Source: Methylophaga sp.
GTDB taxonomy: Bacteria > Pseudomonadota > Gammaproteobacteria > Nitrosococcales > Methylophagaceae
DNA: 49,118 bases
Direction: 5' to 3'
Assembly: GCA_030148085.1 (NCBI GenBank)
Contig: JASBUF010000036.1
Location: 1 to 49,118 of the forward strand
The notes under the pieces were generated by a model. It saw nothing but the letters and a program-made list of their open reading frames with translations, did not search any database and was not told the DNA's origin. The position numbers and the translations under genes are program-made. Below are positions 11,840 to 20,307 of the stretch, piece after piece; position 1 is the first letter of the stretch; every line of letters starts with the position of its first letter.

Positions 11840-13187
11840 GGTATTTTCCCAAGGCCAGTTGCTTCAGCGTCAGGTCACGGAGGACCTCAGCCTGAGCATT
11901 ACTCAAATCCTGCAATACGTTGTTGACACCCTGATCCGCCAAGCTATGGAGTCCGAAGGAAGGGTTTTCCTCTGCGGTACGCAGGCAATGCAGGACCGCC
12001 GCGACGCGGATTGCATCGATATCCTGGGCTGGCACATAGCGGCTGTCTTCACCGGCAAGCTCAACCAGTAAGCCACCTTTTTCCAGACTGCCGAGTAAAT
12101 CCTGTACGGCATTATTGGTCAGTCCGGTCTGTTCTTCCAGTTGCTGCACCGTCAGCGGCGGCTGGTTTTTACAGAAACGTTTGGCAATCACCGTCATCAA
12201 CCACAGCCCTTCTTTTTCTCTCAAGCGTGGACTCAGGGCGAACGGCTTACCGGCGAGCCTGACCAACTTCGGATGTTGCAAATAAAACGCCACCTGAGAG
12301 CCAGTCAGCAGAATAAACCAGGCCAGATATAACCAGATCATAAAGAAGAACAGAATGGCAAAACTCGAATAAATCGCCGTGTAGTTGGATGATGAGGCTA
12401 CAAACGACGCAAACAGGGTGCCGATGGTAATCCACAAGGCACCAGCCACGCTGGCCCCCACTATGGCCGGACTGAGTTTGACCCGAGTATTGGGAATAAA
12501 TTTATATAAAAAGGTAAATGCCAGAATAATCATCAGATAGGGCAGCAATTTGGTGGCCAATACGATCAAGGTCCCAAAAGGCTCAATCTGACGCAGATTC
12601 TGAACCACTTCATGGTTCAAGACCGTCGCCGTCACACCCAGCGCAGAAAACACCAGTACCGGACCAATCATGATCACGCTCAGGTAATCAGTAAAGCGAC
12701 GTGTAATCGAGCGTGGACGTTTGACCCGCCAGACAAAATTAAAGGCGTTTTCGACCTTCTGTACAAGTGCAATGATGGTATAGAACAGCATCGCTAGCCC
12801 TACCGAACCCAGTACGCCGACTTTGATGTTCTGTACAAAATTGATGATATTAGCGGTGATTTCCGGGCCGCGCTCGCCAAGTGGTTCCAGCAGCCCCAGC
12901 AGCATGGGTTCCATCTGATTGTGTACACCGAAAGCTTTAAGCACGGAGAAAGCCACCGCAATCAACGGCACCAACGATAACAGCGTGGTGAACACCAGAC
13001 TCATTGCTCGCAGGTTTAATTCACCGGTCGCCAGTTCCCGCACCATGATGAAGCTGACCCGCAGGAAATTCAGCCACAGCCGCATCAGCGGATTAGTATC
13101 TGCAGGAATGTCTTGCCACAAACCGGTCTGGAAGAAATAGCGCAGCTGCGTCAACTTGGCTTGCAGTATTTGTTGAATACGGTGCAT
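11829..13187 (-). CDS. YihY/BrkB-family inner-membrane protein with a C-terminal winged-helix-like extension
   Basis: Residues 1 to about 300 carry the YihY family pattern, with around six membrane helices (LVFTTLLSLVPLIAVAFSVL, SVGLAMLFYTIIALVQ, GPVLVFSALGVTATVL, LLPYLMIILAFTFLYKFIPN and others). Family members were once misnamed RNase BN and have no settled function. The last 150 residues are cytoplasmic and include a helix-turn-helix-like stretch (LTVQQLEEQTGLTNNAVQDLL) found in longer gammaproteobacterial members. At 452 residues it is much longer than E. coli YihY (about 290). It lies between a Nif3-like gene and coaBC in one transcription unit. Confidence 0.88.
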   Translation of the reverse strand: MHRIQQILQAKLTQLRYFFQTGLWQDIPADTNPLMRLWLNFLRVSFIMVRELATGELNLRAMSLVFTTLLSLVPLIAVAFSVLKAFGVHNQMEPMLLGLLEPLGERGPEITANIINFVQNIKVGVLGSVGLAMLFYTIIALVQKVENAFNFVWRVKRPRSITRRFTDYLSVIMIGPVLVFSALGVTATVLNHEVVQNLRQIEPFGTLIVLATKLLPYLMIILAFTFLYKFIPNTRVKLSPAIVGASVAGALWITIGTLFASFVASSSNYTAIYSSFAILFFFMIWLYLAWFILLTGSQVAFYLQHPKLVRLAGKPFALSPRLREKEGLWLMTVIAKRFCKNQPPLTVQQLEEQTGLTNNAVQDLLGSLEKGGLLVELAGEDSRYVPAQDIDAIRVAAVLHCLRTAEENPSFGLHSLADQGVNNVLQDLSNAQAEVLRDLTLKQLALGKYHDR

Positions 13188-13195
13188 TGTCCCTC

Positions 13196-13957
13196 TCAGA
13201 CCGGATTATCGATATCAATAAAATGATGACGGATATTAAAGCGTTGCGCCAGCGCTTCACCCAGTGCCTGCACGCCATAACGTTCCGTCGCATGATGTCC
13301 GGCAGCAATATAGTTAATACCTAACTCACGGGCGAGGTGTACGGTCGGCTCCGAAATCTCGCCACTGACAAATGCATCCAGCCCCAATTCAGCTGCCTGC
13401 TGAATATAGCCCTGCGCTGCGCCTGTACACCAGCCAACCGTGGTGTTCGGTCTGTCGTGACCCTGTATCACCAAGGGTTCACGCCCCAGACTCTGCCGTA
13501 CCCTGTCAGCAAATTGGGTCAGACTTAGCGGTTCAGGCAAACAACCACATAAGCCAATCGCAGGCTCGCCGGTTCCCGAAATACGACCGTCAATTTCCAA
13601 GCCTAGCTTTTCCGCCAACTGCGCATTATTGCCCAGCGTCGGGTGAGCATCGAGCGGCAAGTGGTAAGCGAGCAGATTGATATCGTGTTGCAGCAACAAT
13701 TTCAGACGGCGCTGCTTGATGCCGACCACGCGCTGCTCCTCACCGCGCCAGAAATAACCATGATGCACCAGAATCGCGTCAGCCCTGGCTTCTATTGCCG
13801 CTTCCAACAGGGCTTCGCTGGCAGTGACACCGGAAACCAGTGTCGTAATCTCATCGCTTCCCGCGACTTGCAGGCCATTCGGGCAATAATCATGAAAACG
13901 GCCCGGTTCCAAAGTCTCATCAAGATAGGCGAGAAGTTCTGTTCGGGTTATCATCAA
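13196..13957 (-). CDS. Nif3-like dinuclear metal-center protein (YbgI family)
   Basis: The 253-residue protein matches the Nif3/YbgI (DUF34) family, ring-shaped hexamers with a two-metal centre. Visible motifs are the opening [12 protein letters not shown], the metal-binding [19 protein letters not shown], and the C-terminal [28 protein letters not shown] with further His and Glu ligands. The earlier name GTP cyclohydrolase I type 2 is not supported for most members, so the biochemical role is open. It is probably the first gene of the long minus-strand run. DUF4126 is divergent 60 bp away. Confidence 0.92.
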   Translation of the reverse strand: MMITRTELLAYLDETLEPGRFHDYCPNGLQVAGSDEITTLVSGVTASEALLEAAIEARADAILVHHGYFWRGEEQRVVGIKQRRLKLLLQHDINLLAYHLPLDAHPTLGNNAQLAEKLGLEIDGRISGTGEPAIGLCGCLPEPLSLTQFADRVRQSLGREPLVIQGHDRPNTTVGWCTGAAQGYIQQAAELGLDAFVSGEISEPTVHLARELGINYIAAGHHATERYGVQALGEALAQRFNIRHHFIDIDNPV

Positions 13958-14017
13958 ATTGATTCCTAATTTCCCAGGCTAACCAGCCGTCACTATAACA
14001 AAAGAGGGAGCACGCGT

Positions 14018-14695
14018 ATGGAGGCAGTCAATATCATTGCGCTCAGTATGGGCGCAGCCTGGGCCAGCGGCATCAATCTGTACGCCACCGTGTTTATGCT
14101 TGGCTACATGGGCCTGACCGGCAATATTGCTTTGCCAGAGGAATTACAAATCCTGAGTGACCCGCTGGTGATGACGGCGGCAGGCTTTATGTATTGCGTT
14201 GAATTCTTTGCCGATAAGATTCCGGGCGTGGATAGTGGCTGGGACAGCCTGCATACCTTTATTCGTATTCCGGCCGGTGCGATGCTGGCCGCCGGTGCAG
14301 TGGGTGACGTCACCCCGGCGGTGGAACTCAGTGCAGCGCTGCTGGGTGGTTCACTGGCAGCTGGCAGTCATGCCACCAAAGCCGGAAGCCGCTTGCTGAT
14401 TAATACCTCACCGGAACCGGTCACTAACTGGGGCGCTTCCATTGGTGAAGATCTGCTGGTGATTGGTGGCTTATGGACGGCGCTGAATCATCCGGTGCTG
14501 TTTATCATCGGCCTTATCGCTTTCATTGCACTCATGATTTGGCTATTGCCGAGACTGTGGCGTTTACTCAAAGCGCTGTTTCGTCGTGTTGGCAGTTGGC
14601 TGGGCCTGTGTGAACCACCATTGCCCCCATCACCATCACCACCGCCTCCGCCGGTCGTACATAAAGACGATACCGCTCCACCCGACTCGCGTTAA
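14018..14695 (+). CDS. DUF4126 membrane protein
   Basis: This 225-residue protein is recognised as DUF4126 by its opening ALSMGAAWASGINLYATVF, the IPGVDSGWDSLHTFIRIPAGA motif, and GSLAAGSHATKAGSRLLINTSPEP. About five hydrophobic helices are seen, the last at 160-182, followed by basic residues and a proline-rich cytoplasmic tail (PPLPPSPSPPPPP). A good ribosome site (GAGGGAG) precedes the ATG. The family has no known function. It is probably transcribed alone, as it is divergent from the Nif3-like gene and convergent with cheR, whose stop is 3 bp away. Confidence 0.88.
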   Translation: MEAVNIIALSMGAAWASGINLYATVFMLGYMGLTGNIALPEELQILSDPLVMTAAGFMYCVEFFADKIPGVDSGWDSLHTFIRIPAGAMLAAGAVGDVTPAVELSAALLGGSLAAGSHATKAGSRLLINTSPEPVTNWGASIGEDLLVIGGLWTALNHPVLFIIGLIAFIALMIWLLPRLWRLLKALFRRVGSWLGLCEPPLPPSPSPPPPPVVHKDDTAPPDSR

Positions 14696-14698
14696 GGA

Positions 14699-15535
14699 TT
14701 AATCCTTACGCCGGTATACCGTGCTGTAGGGGGTACGCACCAGATCAAAGGCATCGCTATAGCCGCTGATGGTTTCCGATGCGCCCAGAAACAGGTAGCC
14801 GCCACGATTCAATGACAGCGCCATACGGCTGAGAATGTCTTGCTTGCGTTCGGTTGAAAAATAAATCAGCACATTGCGACAGAAAATAATGTCGAACTTG
14901 CCTAGGGTGCTGAAGCCCTGCAGCAGATTCTGTTCGCGAAAGCTGACGCGGTTACGCACATCATCGACGACTTTCCAGCCATCCTGACTGCGGCTGAAAA
15001 ACTGTTTACGACGCATATCCGACAAACCACGGCCCAGCGCCACCTCTTCGTACTCGGCTTTTTTCGCCTGCACTAGCATCGAGGCAGAAATATCGGTGGC
15101 AACAATCTGTGAGCTCGTAAGCCTCGAACTGAGGTTCTTTCGCGCATACTCACTGAGAATCATGCTGATGGTATAGGGCTCCTGCCCTGAAGAGCAGGCC
15201 GATGACCAGATCCTCAAGCTTGTGCCGCGCAGCTTTTCCAGCTCGGGTAACACCACATGTTCCAGCGTCTCAAAAGGCTGCCCATCACGAAACCAGGAGG
15301 TTTCGTTGGTCGTCATCGCATCGATCACAGCATCACGCAGGTGTCTGGGCTGACCTTTTTCGATCGCGCTCATCAGCTCAGACAGACCGGCAATATTTTC
15401 ATCCCGAAGCAGCCGGGTCAGGCGGCTGACAATCAGATACTGCTTGCCCTCGCCCAGCAGAATGCCGCAGGCACTCTCCAGAAAGCGCCTGAAGCGCTGG
15501 TAGTCATAATCAGTGATTTCTTGAGTTTGCAGCAT
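14699..15535 (-). CDS. cheR: CheR-type chemoreceptor glutamate O-methyltransferase
   Basis: CheR methylates glutamates on chemoreceptors using S-adenosylmethionine. The start is set at ATG 15535 (MLQTQEITDYDY), because it gives the normal 278 residues. The longer frame upstream runs through the divergent promoter region and is not CheR-like. The N-terminal helical domain (YDYQRFRRFLESACGI, SRLTRLLR) is followed by the catalytic Rossmann domain: TTNETSWFRD, RIWSSACSSGQEPYTIS (SAM loop), ATDISASML, FCRNVLIYFS, and GASETISG near the end. No other chemotaxis genes are in the window, so its partner receptor is unknown. Confidence 0.95.
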   Translation of the reverse strand: MLQTQEITDYDYQRFRRFLESACGILLGEGKQYLIVSRLTRLLRDENIAGLSELMSAIEKGQPRHLRDAVIDAMTTNETSWFRDGQPFETLEHVVLPELEKLRGTSLRIWSSACSSGQEPYTISMILSEYARKNLSSRLTSSQIVATDISASMLVQAKKAEYEEVALGRGLSDMRRKQFFSRSQDGWKVVDDVRNRVSFREQNLLQGFSTLGKFDIIFCRNVLIYFSTERKQDILSRMALSLNRGGYLFLGASETISGYSDAFDLVRTPYSTVYRRKD

Positions 15536-15628
15536 GTTAACCGGCAACAGAAAGATTCGAAAATATATAGCATGTATCGACCATAATACGTCAACATTTA
15601 CCCGATTTTCGGCTAGAGTGGCAAAGCA

Positions 15629-16486
15629 ATGACTAAGGCAGGCAGTAAAACCCCAATGAAAAATGTACTGATCACTGGCTGTTCCAGTGGCATTGGCCTT
15701 CGGGCTGTGGAAATGCTCAGCGAGCGGGGCTACAACGTTATCGCCACTGTTCGTAAGGAACAGGACAAACAGCGGCTGGAACAACAGGGTTATCAGGTCG
15801 TGTTACTGGATCTGGCCGATGAGCACAGTATTGAGCAGGCATTTAGCAATGTTATCCGCCGTTTTGATGGTCGTCTGGATGGCCTGTTCAACAACGCTGC
15901 CTACGGTCAGCCGGGTGCCGTCGAAGACTTAACTCGGCTAGCCCTGCGGGAACAGTTTGAAACCAATGTGTTTGGCACCCAGCAGCTGACCAACCTCGCG
16001 ATTGCGCACATGCGCGAGCAGGGCCATGGCCGCATTATCTACAACAGTTCGGTACTGGGATTCATCGCTCTCGCCTATCGCGGTGCCTACAATGCCAGTA
16101 AATATGCCCTGGAAGGGCTGGCCGACACACTTCGACTGGAGCTTAATGGCAGCGGTATTTTTATCAGCCTGATTGAACCCGGCCCTATCACCAGCCAGTT
16201 TCGCGCCAATGCCTTTGCCAAATACCAACAACATATCGACAAAGACAACAGTCCGCACCTTGCCATTTATGCAGCGACAGAAGCACGCTTACAAAAACCA
16301 GGAACCGCGGCTCCCTTCACTCTGCCTGCCAATGCCGTCATCCATAAACTGCTGCATGCTCTGGAAGCAAAAAAGCCGAAAATTCGTTATTACGTTACTT
16401 TTCCCACCTATTTATTTGCCACCTTGAAACGAGTACTGCCTCACCGTGCGCTTGACTGGGTTTTGAGAAAAGTGTCTGATAGCTAA
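15629..16486 (+). CDS. Short-chain dehydrogenase/reductase
   Basis: A classical SDR of 285 residues: nucleotide-binding TGCSSGIG near the N-terminus, NNAAYG, catalytic Ser in YNSSVLGF, and the Y-x3-K pair in AYNASKYALEG. The first ATG (15629) gives nine extra residues. An in-frame ATG at 15656 (MKNVLITG) fits relatives better but has a poorly spaced ribosome site, so the start is uncertain. The substrate cannot be told from sequence. It is divergent from cheR and 34 bp before the GGDEF-EAL gene. Confidence 0.9.
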   Translation: MTKAGSKTPMKNVLITGCSSGIGLRAVEMLSERGYNVIATVRKEQDKQRLEQQGYQVVLLDLADEHSIEQAFSNVIRRFDGRLDGLFNNAAYGQPGAVEDLTRLALREQFETNVFGTQQLTNLAIAHMREQGHGRIIYNSSVLGFIALAYRGAYNASKYALEGLADTLRLELNGSGIFISLIEPGPITSQFRANAFAKYQQHIDKDNSPHLAIYAATEARLQKPGTAAPFTLPANAVIHKLLHALEAKKPKIRYYVTFPTYLFATLKRVLPHRALDWVLRKVSDS

Positions 16487-16520
16487 GGCAAAGAATGGAT
16501 TCCCAGGCTGAGAAAGTGCT

Positions 16521-18701
16521 ATGAGCAAGTCGACAAACACGAGTCTGAAAAAACAGACCGCTCTGAAAACCTTTAGCAGCTCGGTATTGACCGGTGCCGC
16601 CGGTTTGACCTTGCCTGTCTACCTGCATTACGAATTTTCAGAACAGGGACTTGGCCCGAGTTTTCTGGGTGATTTCCTGATGTTTTATGGCATAGCTATC
16701 ACTGTAATAATGGTGTTTGCAGCGTTATTTGCCTTTCTTAATCATCGTGCGCTGGCCTCTCCGCTGGATGATATTCAACAAATTTCTCATGCCCTGCCTC
16801 TGCTCTCATCAAAGAAATACACGGATGCCAAAACCATCTTCGAGAACATCAAAGGTGACCAGACGCTGGTCGAAGTAGAAGAGTTGCGCGCGACCTCCAT
16901 GCAATTAGCCCATGTGCTGGAAGAAATGGATTCGATCAGTGTCACTCGCCGTCAACAGGTGCATGAGACCAGTGAAATCCTGCGCAAAGAGCGCGACTTC
17001 ATTAAAAACCTGCTCGATACCGCACAGCTATTCATCATGACGGTGGATGATAACTTCAAAATCAGCATGTTTAATGACCACGGCGAAAAACTGACTGGCT
17101 TTAAAGATACTGATGTTCTGGGCTCGGATGTGTCCCGGTTTTTCCCTGCCGGTAACTGGAATGAGGCACAGACCTTTTTCCATGAATTACTGGCTGGCAA
17201 TATGAACATCGCTCAGCAAGACTCAGAGCTGATTGATAAAGAAGGTCATATCCGCAATATCTCGTGGTTGCACTCGCGACTTGAAAGTGACAATGGCGGC
17301 TCGCAGTTGCTCTGTGTGGGTCTGGATATGACTGAGAAAAAGGAAGCAGAAAAACGTATCGTCTGGCTAGCTGAACACGATCCACTCACCGATCTCTGCA
17401 ACCGTCGTAAATTCACCGAAGAATTCGAAAAATCCCTACGTACCGCCATCCGTTACAAACACAATAATTCTCTGCTATTTCTCGATCTGGATCAGTTTAA
17501 GGACATTAACGACACCAGTGGTCACGCGGCTGGTGATGAACTACTCAAGCTGGTCGCCAAAACCCTGAAGAAAGTGACCCGCTTTACCGATCTGGTCGCT
17601 CGTCTCGGCGGTGATGAATTTGCCATCCTGCTACCTGAAAGTGATGACATCGGCGCCGTCACCCTGTCACAGAAAATCATCAGCGAATTGAACAAAATTC
17701 AACTGGAATATGGCACCGTCCGCCACAAGGTATCGACCAGTATCGGCATCGTCAATTATCCTTTGATTGATGCCACCGTGCATGAGCTGATGGGCTACGC
17801 CGACCTGGCCATGTACAAGGCCAAGTCCAAGGGTAAGGGCACATACCACGTGTTCTCAGCGGATGATGAGACCAAGGAACAACTGGAAACCCGGGTGTTC
17901 TGGAAGCATCAGATCGAGCAGGCGCTGGAAGAAAAACTGTTTGTCTTGCACTACCAGCCCATTCTGAATATTGCCACCTCCAAGATCAGTCACTATGAGG
18001 TGCTGATCCGCATGAAAAATCCGCAAACCGGCGAGATGCGGGCACCGGCCAAGTTTATTCAGGTCGCTGAAGAGGTCGGCCTGATCCAGAGCATCGATCA
18101 ATACGTCATCAAGCAAGGCATGACACAACTGGCTCGTCTGCAGAAACAAGGTATGAACGTCAAGCTGGCAATCAATTTATCCGGCTCTGTGGTGGATGCG
18201 CCGGTGTTATTACCGTTGCTGAAAAAATTGTTCAAATCGACCGAAGTCGATCCAAGTGGGTTGATTTTTGAAGTCACTGAAACCGCAGCCGTTTCTAATT
18301 TTCAACAGGCAAAATTGATGATGACAGCAGTGAAAGCGCTGGGTTGTCAGTTTTCTCTGGATGACTTCGGGGTGGGCTTCGCCTCTTTTAATTACATGAG
18401 ACAACTTCCGGTCGACATCATCAAAATTGACGGCATTTTTATCAAAGACTTAGACCAGAATGCGCATGACCAGTTGTTTGTTAAAGCCCTAGTAGATGTC
18501 GCCAAAGGGCTGGGCAAGAAAGTCGTCGCCGAGTTTGTTGAGAATCAGGAAGTTCTCAAAATTCTCGAGCAATACGGCGTTGATTATGCACAGGGCTATC
18601 ATATCGGTAAGCCCGAACCCCATGTACTCAAAGAAACAGACTGGTCGCCCAATATCGATCTCACGCCGTTTATCTCGGTGCAGGAGCAGTCCGCGTCATA
18701 A
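16521..18701 (+). CDS. Membrane-bound PAS-GGDEF-EAL cyclic-di-GMP enzyme
   Basis: This 726-residue protein has two N-terminal membrane helices (about 18-34 and 52-74), a coiled segment, a PAS-like domain (about 160-280, LLDTAQLFIMTVDDNFKIS), then GGDEF and EAL domains. The cyclase motif is intact (ARLGGDEFAIL, near 360) and an I-site RFTD sits five residues before it, so product inhibition is possible. The phosphodiesterase domain has EVL instead of EAL but keeps the key catalytic residues: Asn in NLSG, Glu in FEVTET, DDFG, Lys in IKIDG, the Glu pair in AEFVEN, and QGYHIGKP. Both activities are therefore possible; which one dominates cannot be told. It could feed cyclic-di-GMP signals to adhesin control, but that link is inferred. 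Confidence 0.93.
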   Translation: MSKSTNTSLKKQTALKTFSSSVLTGAAGLTLPVYLHYEFSEQGLGPSFLGDFLMFYGIAITVIMVFAALFAFLNHRALASPLDDIQQISHALPLLSSKKYTDAKTIFENIKGDQTLVEVEELRATSMQLAHVLEEMDSISVTRRQQVHETSEILRKERDFIKNLLDTAQLFIMTVDDNFKISMFNDHGEKLTGFKDTDVLGSDVSRFFPAGNWNEAQTFFHELLAGNMNIAQQDSELIDKEGHIRNISWLHSRLESDNGGSQLLCVGLDMTEKKEAEKRIVWLAEHDPLTDLCNRRKFTEEFEKSLRTAIRYKHNNSLLFLDLDQFKDINDTSGHAAGDELLKLVAKTLKKVTRFTDLVARLGGDEFAILLPESDDIGAVTLSQKIISELNKIQLEYGTVRHKVSTSIGIVNYPLIDATVHELMGYADLAMYKAKSKGKGTYHVFSADDETKEQLETRVFWKHQIEQALEEKLFVLHYQPILNIATSKISHYEVLIRMKNPQTGEMRAPAKFIQVAEEVGLIQSIDQYVIKQGMTQLARLQKQGMNVKLAINLSGSVVDAPVLLPLLKKLFKSTEVDPSGLIFEVTETAAVSNFQQAKLMMTAVKALGCQFSLDDFGVGFASFNYMRQLPVDIIKIDGIFIKDLDQNAHDQLFVKALVDVAKGLGKKVVAEFVENQEVLKILEQYGVDYAQGYHIGKPEPHVLKETDWSPNIDLTPFISVQEQSAS

Positions 18702-18734
18702 TCGTGCAGCAAGCACATTAAAGTCCTTCATATT

Positions 18735-18752
18735 GGTGCATTTTTATGCACC
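18735..18752. promoter_or_regulatory. Palindrome upstream of the sigma-54 promoter, possible enhancer-binding site
   Basis: GGTGCAT-TTTT-ATGCACC is a perfect 7-bp inverted repeat, 51-68 bp upstream of the -24 element. The arms equal NtrC half-sites (TGCACC, GGTGCA) but in everted order, so it is not a standard NtrC site. It has no T tract on either strand and is a poor terminator. Confidence 0.35.
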
Positions 18753-18802
18753 ACCACAGCCGAAAAACCCTTAACACACTGATTAATAAAATTATTTTTT
18801 AT

Positions 18803-18818
18803 TGGCATGAAGTATGCC
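18803..18818 (+). promoter_or_regulatory. Sigma-54 (RpoN) promoter of the FNT channel-cyanase operon
   Basis: TGGCATGAAGTATGCC fits the -24/-12 consensus TGGCAYR-N4-TTGC, with the GG and GC doublets exactly 12 bp apart. Transcription would start near 18829, giving a leader of about 45 nt with GGGAGA before the ATG at 18874. RpoN control fits nitrogen-scavenging genes. Confidence 0.7.
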
Positions 18819-18873
18819 CATTATCATCCAGCGTAACTTTGTTAGTTGCCTTTTTTGATAATGGGAGATTGTA

Positions 18874-19716
18874 ATGTCGTATGTAAAACCCAATGAGTTT
18901 GTAAAAACAATGGTAGATGCGGGCGAGTCAAAGCTATTCATGCACCCCCGTGACGTATTACTCCGAGCCTTTATGGCCGGCGCAATTCTGGCGATAGCTG
19001 TTGCTTTGGCTGTCACAGCCGCTGTTCAGACAGGTTATCCAATTGTCGGTGCCCTGATTTTCCCAGTTGGCTTTTGTATTCTCAATCTGCTGGGCTTTGA
19101 CCTTTTGACAGGTGTATTTGCACTCGTACCGCTGGCTTTGTTTGATAAGCGTCCTGGTGCAAATGTCTCTGGCATGCTCAAAAACTGGGGCCTTGTCGGT
19201 CTGGGTAACCTGCTGGGAGCCGTGTTCTCTGCCACATTGATTGCCATTTCTTTTACCTTCGCCTTTTCTACAGAACCTACCGCTGTAGGTAAAGCGTTTG
19301 CGAAAGCCGCTGAAGCCCGTACCTTGGGTTTTGCTGAATACGGTTTGGCTGGCTGGTTCACCGTGTTTGTTAAAGGCATTCTGTGCAACTGGATGGTGTC
19401 TATTGGTGTTGTCGGTGCCATGTACTCCAAAACCGTTGGCGGCAAGGTTATCGCCATGTGGATGCCTATCCTTATCTTCTTCGGTCTGGTCTTCGAACAT
19501 GCTGTGGTCAATATGTACCTGTTCCCGCTAGGCATGATGATGGGTGCGCCTATCACTGTAGCTGACTGGCTGATCTGGAATGAAATCCCAGTCATCCTCG
19601 GTAACCTCGTTGGTGGTCTGCTGTTGACTGGCACGGTGCTCTACGCCACACATCTCAAACCAGGTGCTACCCGCAGCCCTGTGATTAAAGCTGCGGCTGA
19701 ACCAGTTAAAGCCTAA
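18874..19716 (+). CDS. Formate/nitrite transporter (FNT)-family channel linked to cyanase
   Basis: FNT proteins are pentameric inner-membrane channels for small monovalent anions. This 280-residue member shows six hydrophobic helices, the half-helix region LLGFDLLTGVFAL, the pore Lys in VKGILCNWMVS and the central His in FEHAVVNMYLFP. It differs clearly from the FocA-like paralogue ending at 20308. Cyanase follows 63 bp downstream with no terminator between them, and a sigma-54 promoter precedes both. I infer cyanate (or nitrite) as the physiological substrate, replacing the CynX or CynABD transporters of other bacteria. The sequence alone does not prove substrate choice. Confidence 0.85.
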   Translation: MSYVKPNEFVKTMVDAGESKLFMHPRDVLLRAFMAGAILAIAVALAVTAAVQTGYPIVGALIFPVGFCILNLLGFDLLTGVFALVPLALFDKRPGANVSGMLKNWGLVGLGNLLGAVFSATLIAISFTFAFSTEPTAVGKAFAKAAEARTLGFAEYGLAGWFTVFVKGILCNWMVSIGVVGAMYSKTVGGKVIAMWMPILIFFGLVFEHAVVNMYLFPLGMMMGAPITVADWLIWNEIPVILGNLVGGLLLTGTVLYATHLKPGATRSPVIKAAAEPVKA

Positions 19717-19779
19717 TTGACTTCCTATTAACCGGCGCTGAGTTCAGCGCCGGTGTTTCTCAATAACGAAGGAGCCATC

Positions 19780-20220
19780 ATGAATAAAGTAGCCATGACC
19801 GAGGCCATTATTGTGGCCAAAGAGAGTAAAAAACTGAGTTGGGAGCAAATTGGAGAGGCGATTGGCATGTCGCCTGTATGGACCACCTCCGCCTGTCTGG
19901 GTATGAACAGCATGCCCAAAGACAGCGCTAATAGCCTGTGTGACTATCTCGGATTAACCAGCGAAGTCAGCACTGCCTTGCAGCAATTTCCAACCAAAGT
20001 CTGGGATCAGGCAGTGCCGACCGATCCTCTGATTTATCGCCTGTATGAGATTGTCGGTGTCTATGGGCCCACCCTGAAAGCGGTGATTCAGGAGAAATTC
20101 GGTGACGGCATCATGAGCGCGATTGACTTCAATATGACCGTGGAACGCAAGGCCGACCCGAAAGGGGATCGGGTCGTTGTGACCATGGATGGTAAATTCC
20201 TGCCTTACAAGTCCTGGTAG
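19780..20220 (+). CDS. cynS: Cyanate hydratase (cyanase) CynS
   Basis: CynS converts cyanate and bicarbonate to carbamate and carbon dioxide, yielding ammonia, and acts as a cytoplasmic homodecamer. The ATG at 19780 is chosen because AAGGAG lies 7 nt before it. It gives 146 residues, close to the E. coli length (156). The N-terminal helical domain (SWEQIGEAIGMSPVWTTSA) and the catalytic part are complete: Arg and Glu in IYRLYEIVGVYG and Ser in GIMSAIDFNM match the known active-site triad. It is the second gene of the FNT-cynS operon. No carbonic anhydrase (CynT) is next to it. Confidence 0.96.
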   Translation: MNKVAMTEAIIVAKESKKLSWEQIGEAIGMSPVWTTSACLGMNSMPKDSANSLCDYLGLTSEVSTALQQFPTKVWDQAVPTDPLIYRLYEIVGVYGPTLKAVIQEKFGDGIMSAIDFNMTVERKADPKGDRVVVTMDGKFLPYKSW

Positions 20221-20228
20221 CAAGCGGG

Positions 20229-20247
20229 AGCTGGACCTCGGCCAGCT
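20229..20247 (+). other. Small hairpin directly after cynS
   Basis: AGCTGG and CCAGCT form a 6-bp stem around a 7-base loop, 9 bp after the stop codon and 14 bp before the true terminator. It has no T tract and may protect the transcript's 3' end. Confidence 0.35.
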
Positions 20248-20261
20248 TTCTGTCTCTCACT

Positions 20262-20287
20262 GCCCCGCCCTGTGCGGGGCTTTTTTT
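20262..20287 (+). terminator. Rho-independent terminator after cynS
   Basis: GCCCCGC and GCGGGGC make a 7-bp GC stem with a 5-base loop, followed by seven Ts. It closes the FNT-cynS operon, 20 bp before the end of the convergent focA-like gene. Confidence 0.92.
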
Positions 20288-20307
20288 CAGCAACGTATTG
20301 CCGGTCA

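Noticed and set aside
14620-14660. CCA/CCG-rich run near 14640 as a repeat or CRISPR-like element
   Set aside because: It is in frame in the DUF4126 gene and encodes an ordinary proline-rich tail.
18735-18752. Terminator after the GGDEF-EAL gene
   Set aside because: The hairpin has no run of T on either strand; its position before a sigma-54 promoter fits a binding site better.
18958-19634. Long minus-strand open frames (180 and 199 codons) over the FNT gene
   Set aside because: They lie wholly antisense to a clear membrane-channel gene, have unlikely composition for either a soluble or membrane protein, and lack ribosome sites.
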